Shown here piece after piece: positions 55,693 to 64,000 of a stretch of 64,000 nt of DNA. The stretch is from CAZSBG01 sp964605145 (GTDB lineage Bacteria; Zhuqueibacterota; Zhuqueibacteria; Thermofontimicrobiales; Thermofontimicrobiaceae): assembly GCA_964605145.1 (NCBI GenBank), contig CAZSBG010000002.1, positions 1 to 64,000 on the forward strand. The letters are read 5' to 3'. The position numbers and the translations under genes are program-made. How positions within the stretch are numbered: position 1 is the first letter of the stretch; each line of letters begins with the position of its first letter. Below the pieces are notes generated by a model. It ran no database searches. It saw nothing but the letters and a program-made list of their open reading frames with translations, and was not told where the DNA came from.

Positions 55693-57006
55693 TTACAGAG
55701 ATTTCGTATCTTTCTCGGCATTTATATCCGGGACTTTCCGAAGAATAATGAGACCGACGAGAATAAGGATGCACAGCGCCATAATAGCGGCTTTATATTT
55801 AAAAATGTTTCCATAGCTATTAAAAAGACTAACGACACCTGCCCATACCAGCGGACCAAAAATCGCGGCCAATTTTCCTGAAAGCGAATAAAGCCCAAAG
55901 AATTCGCCCAGCATTTCTTTGGGAACCAGTGAAATAAGCAGTGGTCTGGCCGATGTCCATGTCGAGCCCATGAAAATGCCAATCATGCCGCCTAATAACC
56001 AAAATATCCAGACTTTCATTGTTAAAACAACTGCGGTTAAACAGATAATCCAGCCGACAAGCACGAACATTAATGTCCGCTTCGGGCCGAAATGGTCTGT
56101 CAGAATTCCAAAAATAGCCGATCCGATAATGGCTGACGGAATAATGACAATAAAGAAATTACTTGTGCTTGCCGATGAAAAGCCCATTACCTTTTGAGTG
56201 TATACAGCCATAAAAATAATGACAGTTTGAATCGCATCTTCATAGAAAAATTTGGCGACCAGGAATCTGGCAACTCCCGGGTATTTTTTGGTGTTTGAAA
56301 GACCATCCAACACCTTTTTAAATGACTTTTTTAATTCCAATCGATCGGGCTTAACCTTATTCTCAATTTTTTCATCTCTGACAAATATAAACATCGGCAA
56401 CGCAAATAGCAGAAAAAGCAAGGCTGTCGGGATAAACGAAGAGACGCTTCCCCCTGATTTGAGGAATGGAATGTTCAATCCAAAAAAATTCCCTTCCACA
56501 ATGGGACGAACCATGAGTAAGCCGAAAATAGACCCTAAATACCCAAGCGCGACACCATATCCTGAGACACGTCCAATACTTTTTTCGGAACAGACATAGG
56601 GGAGCATTGCATTGTAAAAAACAAGGCCGCCCTGGTATGAATAGTTGGCAATAATAAAAAATATGACCGCCCATGTTACTGTCATCATTTTGTCAGAAAA
56701 AGCATAACCGGCGACACCGATTCCTGCTGTAAAAATAACGCACATAAGTGTGTATATGATGAGCAACGGCATTTTACGATGAAAACGATCTGAGATTTCA
56801 CCCAGAATGGGCAGCGTGAGCGCAACCAGAATCATGGAAAGCGAATTGGCGTAGCTAACGTAGTGATCTCCCAAAGCCAGGTCCACAACGATCCATGTGG
56901 TAAAATACATGGACACGACGTTCATGGAGTACATGGTATTGGCAAAATCGTAAATGATCCAGGAGAGAGTTACAATCAGTTTCGGGCGTTTTTCAATATC
57001 TGGCAT
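55693..57006 (-). CDS. MFS transporter, UMF1/Atg22-like
   Basis: 437 residues, about 12 transmembrane helices. The diagnostic N-terminus SWIIYDFANTMYSMNVVS places it in the Atg22/UMF1 subfamily of MFS; GEISDRFHRKMPLLI is the A-type loop between TM2 and TM3, and FGILTDHFGPKRTLMF the equivalent in the second half. A long cytoplasmic loop (VRDEKIENKVKPDRLELKKS) separates the halves. The exported or imported solute is unknown. It stands alone between a terminator and an intergenic region. Confidence 0.88.
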   Translation of the reverse strand: MPDIEKRPKLIVTLSWIIYDFANTMYSMNVVSMYFTTWIVVDLALGDHYVSYANSLSMILVALTLPILGEISDRFHRKMPLLIIYTLMCVIFTAGIGVAGYAFSDKMMTVTWAVIFFIIANYSYQGGLVFYNAMLPYVCSEKSIGRVSGYGVALGYLGSIFGLLMVRPIVEGNFFGLNIPFLKSGGSVSSFIPTALLFLLFALPMFIFVRDEKIENKVKPDRLELKKSFKKVLDGLSNTKKYPGVARFLVAKFFYEDAIQTVIIFMAVYTQKVMGFSSASTSNFFIVIIPSAIIGSAIFGILTDHFGPKRTLMFVLVGWIICLTAVVLTMKVWIFWLLGGMIGIFMGSTWTSARPLLISLVPKEMLGEFFGLYSLSGKLAAIFGPLVWAGVVSLFNSYGNIFKYKAAIMALCILILVGLIILRKVPDINAEKDTKSL

Positions 57007-57043
57007 TGTTTTTATTTGGCAAGAGGGTAATAATTTTTATAAC

Positions 57044-57084
57044 AAAAAAACCACATCCTGGTTTCAGCGAAAGATGCGGTTTTC
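57044..57084 (-). terminator. Rho-independent terminator after the roadblock/MglA block
   Basis: On the minus strand AAAACCGCATC pairs with GATGTGGTTTT (10 of 11) around a loop of about 15 bases and is followed by T7. It lies 28 bases after the stop of the 127-residue roadblock gene. Confidence 0.85.
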
Positions 57085-57111
57085 ATTGCAAATTGTCCAT
57101 ACATGAAATGA

Positions 57112-57495
57112 CTATTCAGAAATTTTTTTAACCAGGCGAACCAGTTTGTTTGTCAGACCTCGATACGTTTTTCGTGGGGGGATGATCAATGCAAGCACAA
57201 CGGATTGTTCGAAAGCATCAAAAAAGCGAAACACTATTTTTCGTTTATTGTGTCCTTCAATGACTAATTCGCGGATTTCTGAAATTCCTCCCATCACATC
57301 CGCCATTTTTTGAATTTCCTGAAATTGAATGGATAGTTCAACGAGACGATCTTCCGGGACAATAGCCTCACCGTCTGCCTGAGCCAGTGTCAGTCCTTCC
57401 TGAGATAACAAAAATGCCATCTCATAGTTACCCGATTCCATGACTTCCTTCATGAAGCTTTCAATTTTTTCCTGTGGTGATACTGAATTGTCCAT
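57112..57495 (-). CDS. Roadblock/LC7-like protein (second copy)
   Basis: 127 residues. The order of strands and helices (NYEMAFLLSQEGLTLAQADG, a helix FQEIQKMADVMGG, then REL(V/I)IEGHNKRKIVFRFFD and VVLALIIPPRKTYRGLTNKL) fits the roadblock/LC7 (MglB-like) fold, although similarity is less obvious than for the 169-residue neighbour. AAGGA precedes ATG 57495; a TTG two codons upstream is less likely. It lies 16 bases after the GTPase gene and is the last of the block. A GTPase-activating or dimerising partner role for the MglA-like protein is inferred from the family. Confidence 0.75.
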   Translation of the reverse strand: MDNSVSPQEKIESFMKEVMESGNYEMAFLLSQEGLTLAQADGEAIVPEDRLVELSIQFQEIQKMADVMGGISEIRELVIEGHNKRKIVFRFFDAFEQSVVLALIIPPRKTYRGLTNKLVRLVKKISE

Positions 57496-57511
57496 AATCA
57501 AAAATCCTTAA

Positions 57512-58096
57512 TTATGCAGGTTGATGAATTCTGGCAATAACCTGGTTTATGATTGATTTCAACGTTTCAAAAACCCCAATTCCTTTTGTGGCAACAGTTT
57601 GAAAATGGGGCGCGTTGTAAAAATTCAAACTGCCCTGCAGTGCGTGTAATTTTTCTCGATTGGGTAAATCCTGTTTGTTATATTGAATCACCCAGGGAAA
57701 GGTTTGAATGGTTTGCCCCATTTCGATTAAATTTTGTTCCAAATCTAATAACGTGTCTAAATTGTCTTCCATTCGTTCTTTTTGAGAATCAGCGACGAAA
57801 ACAATCCCGTCTACACCTGAAAGTATCAATTTTCGACTTTGCTTGTAGTACACTTGACCAGGAACAGTATACAAGTTGAAAATTGGCTTTTTTCCCTGAA
57901 TTTTCCCCACTTCAAGTTGCAGAAAATCAAAAAAAAGAGTTCGGTCTTCTTTTGTATTAAGACTGATTAAATCTCCTCTAAGGGATGGATCTAATTTATT
58001 ATGGATGTAGCGAAGGTTGGTTGTTTTTCCACTCAGCCCGGGTCCATAATAGACTATTTTCAACGTTATTTCTTTACGAGCCCAATTTATGAACAT
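57512..58096 (-). CDS. MglA-type small Ras-like GTPase
   Basis: 194 residues. G1 is YYGPGLSGKTTNL, G3 is TVPGQVYYKQSRKLIL (the MglA-type PGQ replaces the Ras DTAGQ), and G4 is YNKQDLP. GVDGIVFVADSQKER is the MglA-specific strand/helix. MglA proteins control cell polarity, gliding or surface organelles, with an MglB roadblock protein as GTPase activator. Here roadblock genes lie on both sides. No clear ribosome site precedes ATG 58096, but no better start exists before the conserved first strand, and 54 bases separate it from the upstream roadblock gene. Confidence 0.93.
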   Translation of the reverse strand: MFINWARKEITLKIVYYGPGLSGKTTNLRYIHNKLDPSLRGDLISLNTKEDRTLFFDFLQLEVGKIQGKKPIFNLYTVPGQVYYKQSRKLILSGVDGIVFVADSQKERMEDNLDTLLDLEQNLIEMGQTIQTFPWVIQYNKQDLPNREKLHALQGSLNFYNAPHFQTVATKGIGVFETLKSIINQVIARIHQPA

Positions 58097-58150
58097 AAGA
58101 ACAACAACGATTCGAGGTTGGGAACATGATTAATTTTGAGCTTTCCATGT

Positions 58151-58660
58151 CTAAAATTTAAAGGCTTTATCCAATTCTTCGTTGAGGTATTTATTGAAAT
58201 CAACATCTACAAATTGTGATCCTTTTTGCTCATCCTCTTTTGCGGACTCCAAAAGCTGATGCAAAGCATCGATTGCTCTTTTGGTGAAAATCCGAATCAT
58301 TCCAAGAGCGGTTTGAGAATCGAAAATGAGAATCAGCAAAAAGTTGTCCCCAACATTCGAGAGATACACGTTGTGTTTTTCACCCTCGTGAAAAATAAAT
58401 TTGAATTGTTGCTTTTCACCAATAATTTTAGCAATTTCAGCCGTCGCTGAAAAATCGCCTGCGGCCAGTGCAGACATGTTTGATATGTTTATATCGGCGG
58501 CATTGCCACGCTGGGTAATGGGATGCCCATTCATATCCGCGAAAATAATGGTACGGGCGCGTGTTTTGGTTGCCAATTCGGATAATATCTCTGAAATTGA
58601 CTTGTACATTTCTCCTGAAAGTACAATTGACTGTCCGTTTCCTCCGTGTTCCAGGTTCAT
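58151..58660 (-). CDS. Roadblock/LC7 domain protein (MglB-like)
   Basis: 169 residues. The roadblock core is clear: ILSELATKTRARTIIFADMN, then GHPITQRGNA, MSALAAGDFSATAEIAKIIGE, and VYLSNVGDNFLLILIFDSQT. A C-terminal helix with acidic residues (EDEQKGSQFVDVDFNKYLN) follows and may be regulatory. GGAGAA lies 9 bases before ATG 58660. It heads the roadblock-GTPase-roadblock set, with the metallophosphoesterase gene 43 bases upstream. Expected to act on the MglA-like GTPase, as GAP or scaffold, from family knowledge. Confidence 0.9.
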   Translation of the reverse strand: MNLEHGGNGQSIVLSGEMYKSISEILSELATKTRARTIIFADMNGHPITQRGNAADINISNMSALAAGDFSATAEIAKIIGEKQQFKFIFHEGEKHNVYLSNVGDNFLLILIFDSQTALGMIRIFTKRAIDALHQLLESAKEDEQKGSQFVDVDFNKYLNEELDKAFKF

Positions 58661-58703
58661 AGTTGTTGTTCTCCATTTTTTAAAGCGGTTACGCCGGGAA
58701 TAT

Positions 58704-59432
58704 CTACCTTCCCACTAATAATCTTTCTGCTAAAAATTCCGGTAAACCTGATGATAACATTTTATCATAGGTTTTTTTTATATTGTAGCTCACGCGTTTG
58801 AGTTGATAAATTTTTGCTTCTGTATCGAAAATTCCAAATGATGAATCCGGAATACTGTCCCTCGGTTGTCCCACACTTCCGACATTAATAATGTATCGAT
58901 GCTCTTCTTCAATTTCGATAACTGTATCTGTTGTGGTGGAATAATTGACATCCTCATTTTCAATATAGATTACCGGTTGATGCGAATGCCCGATGAAACA
59001 GATTTGTTCCTCAAATTTCGAAAAATTGTAAATTGCTTCATCAATCGACAAAATATAGTCCCATGAACTGGGGGCATAGGGATTTGAATGAACAAGACGA
59101 AAATCGTCAACGGTTTCCTCCAGAGGAAGTGCTGCAAATTCGCGCAAGACTTCTTCCGGTAATTTATTCACTGTCCATTCGATCGCTTTTTTAGCAAATT
59201 GATTGAAATACAAAAGTTCTGACTTTTCAATACATGCAAAGTCGTGATTTCCCGTAATAATGATCTCGCAATGTTGCTTCACAAGATTAAAACATTCAGT
59301 GGGATAAGGTCCGTAGCCGACTATATCACCGAGACAAAAAATTTTATCAATGCGCTCCTCTTGGATCGTCCTGAGAACGGTTTCCAATGCTTCGAGATTG
59401 CTGTGAATGTCAGAAATAATTGCATAACGCAA
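58704..59432 (-). CDS. Metallophosphoesterase (YfcE/diadenosine-hydrolase-like)
   Basis: 242 residues. Calcineurin-like metal-binding motifs: RYAIISDIHSNLEALE (DxH), CLGDIVGYGPYP (GDxxGYGP), IITGNHDFACI (GNHD), VHSNPYAP and IGHSHQPV (GHSH). The start is a TTG at 59432 supported by AGGAG about 8 bases upstream; no in-frame ATG precedes the conserved strand. It sits at the head of the roadblock/MglA group and may be cotranscribed, but a functional link is not shown by the sequence. Substrate could be a nucleotide or phosphoprotein. Confidence 0.93.
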   Translation of the reverse strand: MRYAIISDIHSNLEALETVLRTIQEERIDKIFCLGDIVGYGPYPTECFNLVKQHCEIIITGNHDFACIEKSELLYFNQFAKKAIEWTVNKLPEEVLREFAALPLEETVDDFRLVHSNPYAPSSWDYILSIDEAIYNFSKFEEQICFIGHSHQPVIYIENEDVNYSTTTDTVIEIEEEHRYIINVGSVGQPRDSIPDSSFGIFDTEAKIYQLKRVSYNIKKTYDKMLSSGLPEFLAERLLVGR

Positions 59433-59639
59433 TTAGCGACTCCTCTTTCTGAAATAATAAAAAATTCAATTAAATATAATTGTTAATTTACATTTATGCA
59501 AGAATAATTTTACTTTTTTCAAGAAAGTAACTTTCAGATGAATGGAGAATCAGTTCTGTATTCATCACGAATTTTGATTCTTTCAAAGATTTGTTTTTAT
59601 TACGAAAGAAATTTCGCTAATTGTCGAAATCCTGGAATT

Positions 59640-62117
59640 TCAAAGAAGTGAAATTGGATCGATGTCAATTTGGATTTTTACAAATCGAAATGTTGAAATG
59701 GACTTGAACTTTTTCAGTGCGGTGCGAAGGTGTTGCCTGATAATGGCGCCTGAAGCATCCAGGCGTTTATTGGTTTTTATGATCATTTGCCAGCGGAATT
59801 TGTTTTTAATTTTAGAAAGCGGGGCCGGAATTGGTCCCAGAATCTGGGCATTTTTTTCCGGGATATTAATCAATTCGCGGAATTTTTCTGCGGCAGCGAT
59901 CACTTTTTCTTCATTATCGCCTTTGATCAAAATATACACTAACCTGCCGAATGGGGGATAATTCAGTTCACGTCGCGTCGGGATTTCGTAATTGAAAAAG
60001 CCTTTGAAATTATGATGTTGGGCAAACTGCAGACTTTTATTGTCTGGGGAATAGGTTTGAATATACACCTGTCCGCTCAAATTTTTTCTACCTGCCCGGC
60101 CGGCAACCTGGGTGAGGAGTTGAAATGTTCGTTCCGAGGCTCTGAAATCAGGAAATAATAAACTCGTATCCGCAGAAATAACGCCGACGAGGGTGACATT
60201 TTGAAAATCGAGTCCCTTGGCGACCATCTGCGTGCCAAGCAGAATGTTGTATTTGCCGCTGCCAAAATCTTTCAGGATTTTGTTATGGGCCCATTTGTGG
60301 CCTGTGGTATCGAGGTCCATGCGAACGTATCGGGCGTCCGGGAATAATGTTTCAATTTCTTCAGCGACTTTCTGAGTGCCAATTCCCTGAAATTGAATGT
60401 CGGCGCTGCCGCATTCCCTGCACGTTGCCGGCGCTCGTTTGGTGAAACTGCAATAGTGGCAACGCAGGGTTCGGTTCGTTGAATGAAATGTAAGTGTGAT
60501 ATTGCAGTTATCGCAAACCTCAATAAATCCGCAATCTTTGCACTGAATGAACGTGGAAAATCCGCGCCGGTTTTGAAGTAAGATCACTTGTTGCCCCAAA
60601 TCCAGCCGCTGTTGAATCGCCGCTTGGAGGTCTTTGGAAAAAATGGAAACATTTTGTTTCGGATAGCGACGCTTCTGAATTTTCATGTCGACAATCTCTA
60701 CATGCGGCATGGCGATATTTTCGATTCTGTTGGGCAGTTCAATTAAATGGTATTTTTTTATTTTGGTGTTATAATAGGATTCCAGGGAAGGCGTGGCTGA
60801 ACCAAGAATGACCACCACATCATTTAATTTTCCGCGGTAAACGGCCACGTCTCTGGCGTGGTAAAGCGGCTGGGAATCGTACTGCTTGTAAGATGATTCA
60901 TGTTCTTCATCAACAACAATGAGGCCGAGGTTTTTCAGCGGTGCAAAAATGGCCGAACGAGGGCCAATGGCAATTTTCAACTCGCCGTTGCGAAGTTTTC
61001 GCCAGGAATCGTAGCGTTCCCCGGGCGACATTCGGCTGTGGAGCACGGCCACGGAATCTGGAAAATTGAGCGTAAAGCGCGCCACAGTCTGCGGCGTAAG
61101 CGAAATTTCAGGAACCAGCACGATGGCAGTTTTTCCTTTTTCCAGAACTCGTTTGATGGCTTCGATATAAACCTGAGTTTTCCCGCTCCCGGTCACGCCA
61201 AAAACAAGGTAAGTCGCAAACTGTTCGTTTTCGATTCCCTCCTCAATTTGCTCAATGGCATTGACCTGATCCCTGTTGAGAGAAAATTTTTCTGCCTGTT
61301 GCGTGGGCTGCATGGGAAAATACGAGCGGAAAACTTCTTTTTGAAATTTCTTCACATATCCGCGTTCAACCAGCGCGTCGATAACGCTGCTGCTGAAACC
61401 CCCAGTTTTGAGCAGTTCCGCCCGCGATATTTCATTTTTCTCAGAGAGCATTTTCAAGCAGGCAATTTGCGATGTTGCAGTTTTCGGAAGCTGGCCCAGA
61501 GCTTTTTCAAAATTTGATAGATCTGCAAATCCTTCGGCGAGTTTCAGCCAGATCTCGTATTTGATTTTTGCAGACGCTTTGGAAAGAGAAAATTCCTGTT
61601 TGACAATACCAGCCTCAATCAGTTTTTGAATGGACAATGCTAACGAGGGCACTTTGAATTTTTTCCGAATTTGCTGAACGTTGAGCCGTTTTTTTTCTAA
61701 TAACAGATTTAGAATTTTTTCCTGCCGGGGCACATTGTTTTCGCTGAGGTACTTTTTTACATCTTCTTCACTCTGAATGAGTTGAATGTAGGTTTGAGAT
61801 TCCAGGTTGATCCCTCCCGGCAGCATAGCCTTAATCACTTCTCCCAAAGGACTGATGTAATACTCAGAAATCCATCGGGCGAGCTCAAGCAGTTCAGGCA
61901 ACAGGACCGGCTGCTCATCCAGCAGATCATAAATTGGCTTCAGGTCATTTCGGTCAGATTCTTGTTTCAGTGAAACCACATATCCGGTCATTTTTCGTCT
62001 GCCAAGAGGCACAAGCACGCGATCTCCCAATTTTACTGAGCTTTCCATTGATTCGGGAATTTCGTAGGTATATGTTTGAAAAATAGGTAGTGGAATTGCG
62101 ATATCGGCAAATTTCAT
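59640..62117 (-). CDS. priA: Primosomal replication-restart helicase PriA
   Basis: 825 residues, full length. The 3'-DNA-binding domain starts PLPIFQTYTYEIPESME; the winged helix follows. Helicase motif I is GVTGSGKTQVY, II is LIVVDEEHESSYKQ, and motif III is ILGSATPSLE. The zinc-binding insertion has eight Cys (CKDCGF, CDNC, CHYC, CREC). Motifs V/VI are LLGTQMVAKGLDF and LTQVAGRAGR. PriA restarts stalled forks by loading DnaB. No ribosome site stronger than a weak AAGAT precedes ATG 62117. It is monocistronic here. Confidence 0.97.
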   Translation of the reverse strand: MKFADIAIPLPIFQTYTYEIPESMESSVKLGDRVLVPLGRRKMTGYVVSLKQESDRNDLKPIYDLLDEQPVLLPELLELARWISEYYISPLGEVIKAMLPGGINLESQTYIQLIQSEEDVKKYLSENNVPRQEKILNLLLEKKRLNVQQIRKKFKVPSLALSIQKLIEAGIVKQEFSLSKASAKIKYEIWLKLAEGFADLSNFEKALGQLPKTATSQIACLKMLSEKNEISRAELLKTGGFSSSVIDALVERGYVKKFQKEVFRSYFPMQPTQQAEKFSLNRDQVNAIEQIEEGIENEQFATYLVFGVTGSGKTQVYIEAIKRVLEKGKTAIVLVPEISLTPQTVARFTLNFPDSVAVLHSRMSPGERYDSWRKLRNGELKIAIGPRSAIFAPLKNLGLIVVDEEHESSYKQYDSQPLYHARDVAVYRGKLNDVVVILGSATPSLESYYNTKIKKYHLIELPNRIENIAMPHVEIVDMKIQKRRYPKQNVSIFSKDLQAAIQQRLDLGQQVILLQNRRGFSTFIQCKDCGFIEVCDNCNITLTFHSTNRTLRCHYCSFTKRAPATCRECGSADIQFQGIGTQKVAEEIETLFPDARYVRMDLDTTGHKWAHNKILKDFGSGKYNILLGTQMVAKGLDFQNVTLVGVISADTSLLFPDFRASERTFQLLTQVAGRAGRKNLSGQVYIQTYSPDNKSLQFAQHHNFKGFFNYEIPTRRELNYPPFGRLVYILIKGDNEEKVIAAAEKFRELINIPEKNAQILGPIPAPLSKIKNKFRWQMIIKTNKRLDASGAIIRQHLRTALKKFKSISTFRFVKIQIDIDPISLL

Positions 62118-62253
62118 CTTTCATTTTCTCAATTTTTAATAAACCAGGATCAATTGGTGAACATTTCTTGATTAATTTAAGTTAAAAAAAACAAAGTTAA
62201 TTTGCAATTGAAAATTACATTCTCATAAAATACTATTTGAATTTGGAGGCGTT

Positions 62254-64000
62254 GTGATCAGGAAATTTTTAGTGGTAGCATTGCTGTTCATTTTGCCGCA
62301 GGTGGTTTGGGCTCAGCAAAAATACTGGATATTTTTTTCCGATAAAGGCTATTCTGATTCAGAAATAGCATTGTTGAAAACAAGTGAAGAAAAAAGAATT
62401 ACTGAACGAGCCTTGAAAAGGCGCGCAAAGGTGCTTCCGGAAGATCAGCTAATTGAAAGAAACGACCTGCCCCTGTTTCAGCCCTATTTGAACGAATTGG
62501 AAGGCATGGGAATAAAACCGATTGTTAAATCCCGCTGGCTCAACGCTATCAGTGCCAATATCACGGAAGAGCAGCGGACGGAAGTTTTGTCCAGGACTTT
62601 TGTTAGAAGAGTCTCCCCGGTCTTAGAATACCGAAAAGAGCTTCCCGTTTCCAGGGATGAACCGAGATTGCAAAAGGCGCAGATCTATCAATTGGATTAT
62701 GGGGTATCGATCGATCAAAATGAATTGATCCATGTGCCGCAAGTGCACGATCTGGGTCTGGATGGCAGTGGCGTTATACTTGGGATGCTTGACACAGGTT
62801 ACGACTACGAAAATCACGAGGCGTTTGAGCATTTAAGGGTTGAAGGAGAATACGATTTCATCCATAATGACAGCACCACGCAGAATGAAGAGCAGAATGA
62901 TGATGTTCCCAGTCAAATCAATCATGGAACCATTACGCTGTCTGCAATCGGTGGATTCAAGGAGGGAGAATTGATTGGCCCGGCGTACGGCTCCAGTTAT
63001 TTTCTGGCGAAAACAGAGGATGTTCGCAGCGAAACAGAAGTCGAGGAGGATTACTGGGTTGCCGGCATCGAATGGCTGGAACGCCAGGGTGTTGATGTGG
63101 TGAACAGTTCCCTGGGCTATAATGATTGGTATGAATATTCAGATTTGAATGGTTTAACAGCGACAACGACCATCGCTGCGGATATTGCTGTGAGCAAAGG
63201 AGTCGTTGTGGTAAACAGCGCCGGTAACGAGGGAAATAAAAGCTGGCGTTACATGATTGCACCTGCCGATGGATTCAATGTCATTTCTGTGGGTGCTGTT
63301 TACAGAACCGGAGATCTGGTCAGTTTCAGCTCGCGCGGTCCCACGTATGATGGACGTACCAAACCGGATGTCATGGCCATGGGATCGGATGTTCGTTCGG
63401 TGCAGCCAGGTTCAATGTCCGATTATCGCGGCGCCAGTGGCACTTCACTGGCCAGTCCGTTAGTCGCGGGGGTCGCAGTGCTGGTGCTGCAAGCGCATCC
63501 GTATTTAACGCCCACGCAGGTTCGGGATGCCCTGAGAAATACTGCCACGCAGGCAACGTCGCCGGATAATGATTTCGGATGGGGAATTGTCAACGCATAC
63601 GAAGCCATCTTTTATCACGGACTGTTTTTCAGCAGCACTCCGACTATTTATACCGATGAAAGCATTGGGCACCCGGTCATGATAAATGTGTATTCAAAAA
63701 ATGAAGTGCTCGCGGATTCAGTGCATCTGTTTTACTCAATAAATGGCAATCAATTTGAAAAAATGACCATGACAGAAGCCGGTGATCAGCATTCATTCGA
63801 GGCCGTTATTCCGCTGCAGAGTGAGGGAACGGAGGTTCAATTCTATTTTTATGCCAATGATCTGGAATCCGCGAAATTTCATCCGTTTTATGCACCGGAG
63901 AGTTATTTTACCTATGTCGCCTATGATTCGGCAATTACTCCGCCTGAAACGCCCTTGCCGGAGGAATTTCGGATGTATCAGAATTATCCGAATCCATTCA
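62254..64000 (+). CDS. Secreted subtilisin-like (S8) protease, cut by the window end
   Basis: At least 582 residues; the 3' end lies outside the window. GTG 62254 follows a strong GGAGG site; signal peptide VVALLFILPQVVWAQQ. A propeptide-like region precedes the peptidase. The catalytic triad is visible: Asp in LGMLDTGYDYENHE, His in INHGTITLSAIGG, and Ser in GASGTSLASPLVAG (the common GTSMASP with Leu for Met); the oxyanion Asn lies in VVNSAGNEG. A beta region follows, and the last residues, FRMYQNYPNPF, begin a T9SS-type sorting domain. It is a surface or secreted protease; substrate unknown. Confidence 0.95.
   Translation, partial: MIRKFLVVALLFILPQVVWAQQKYWIFFSDKGYSDSEIALLKTSEEKRITERALKRRAKVLPEDQLIERNDLPLFQPYLNELEGMGIKPIVKSRWLNAISANITEEQRTEVLSRTFVRRVSPVLEYRKELPVSRDEPRLQKAQIYQLDYGVSIDQNELIHVPQVHDLGLDGSGVILGMLDTGYDYENHEAFEHLRVEGEYDFIHNDSTTQNEEQNDDVPSQINHGTITLSAIGGFKEGELIGPAYGSSYFLAKTEDVRSETEVEEDYWVAGIEWLERQGVDVVNSSLGYNDWYEYSDLNGLTATTTIAADIAVSKGVVVVNSAGNEGNKSWRYMIAPADGFNVISVGAVYRTGDLVSFSSRGPTYDGRTKPDVMAMGSDVRSVQPGSMSDYRGASGTSLASPLVAGVAVLVLQAHPYLTPTQVRDALRNTATQATSPDNDFGWGIVNAYEAIFYHGLFFSSTPTIYTDESIGHPVMINVYSKNEVLADSVHLFYSINGNQFEKMTMTEAGDQHSFEAVIPLQSEGTEVQFYFYANDLESAKFHPFYAPESYFTYVAYDSAITPPETPLPEEFRMYQNYPNPF

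Noticed and set aside
60900..61517. 205-residue plus-strand frame opposite priA
   Set aside because: Antisense shadow of a complete, conserved helicase gene.

Overview
The window is a chromosomal stretch from a Gram-negative bacterium of the FCB superphylum, most likely a Calditrichota/KSB1-type lineage. This rests on four proteins with a C-terminal Por/T9SS-type sorting domain (the QNYPNPFNPTTTIRFSI-type signature), many exported proteins with large beta-sandwich or TPR regions, a LUCA-type housekeeping set (HflX, PriA, PlsY, PlsC), a moderately AT-rich composition and frequent TTG/GTG starts. Lineage is inferred from these signatures only; no rRNA or tRNA gene was recognised.

Layout. 60-6992 (+): a large membrane/coiled-coil protein, a TPR protein, a secreted amidotransferase-fold protein of the type often labelled asparagine synthetase B, and a YjbQ-family protein. 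7001-9501 (-): a decayed response regulator, a solitary cyclic-nucleotide-binding domain and an exported DUF2252 protein. 10106-23479 (+): a giant 4,457-residue surface protein with 23 tandem Ig-like repeats in a three-phase higher-order order, about 12 CARDB-like modules and a sorting domain, closed by a clear terminator. 23703-31025 (+): a BatA/VWA-type membrane protein, HflX, a sigma-54 activator, an exported propeller protein and a DUF433/DUF5615 toxin-antitoxin-like pair.

31381-34624 (-) is a phospholipid module: PlsC, a fusion of fatty-acid kinase (FakA-like) with a DegV/FakB-like domain, and PlsY. Together they could convert fatty acid to acyl-phosphate, lysophosphatidate and phosphatidate. 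34767-37301 (-) is a solute-symporter operon with three very small membrane proteins upstream; the symporter carries an unusual soluble beta-sandwich insertion. 37593-42484 (-) is a regulatory/protease operon: ECF sigma factor, zinc-finger anti-sigma with TPR, then a CHAT (caspase-like) protease that is split in two and encoded in reversed order, the catalytic half first and the TPR plus N-terminal CHAT half second.

42653-49075 (+) holds two tandem paralogous sorting-domain proteins, the first interrupted by one in-frame TGA. RtcA follows, then (-) a GH13 glycosidase, a membrane-anchored spermidine-synthase-like/TPR fusion, an orphan secreted protein and an Atg22-like MFS transporter. 57112-59432 (-) is an MglA-type GTPase flanked by two roadblock proteins behind a metallophosphoesterase. 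PriA (-) and the start of a secreted subtilisin-like protease (+, cut by the window end) complete the window.

Two MITE-like palindromic elements (31087-31285 and 37430-37590) share a GTCATTCC-type core. The second abuts the stop codon of the truncated CHAT gene. The strongest candidates for something undescribed are the split, order-reversed CHAT protease with its ECF sigma/anti-sigma pair, and the symporter with an embedded exterior domain and three micro-proteins.
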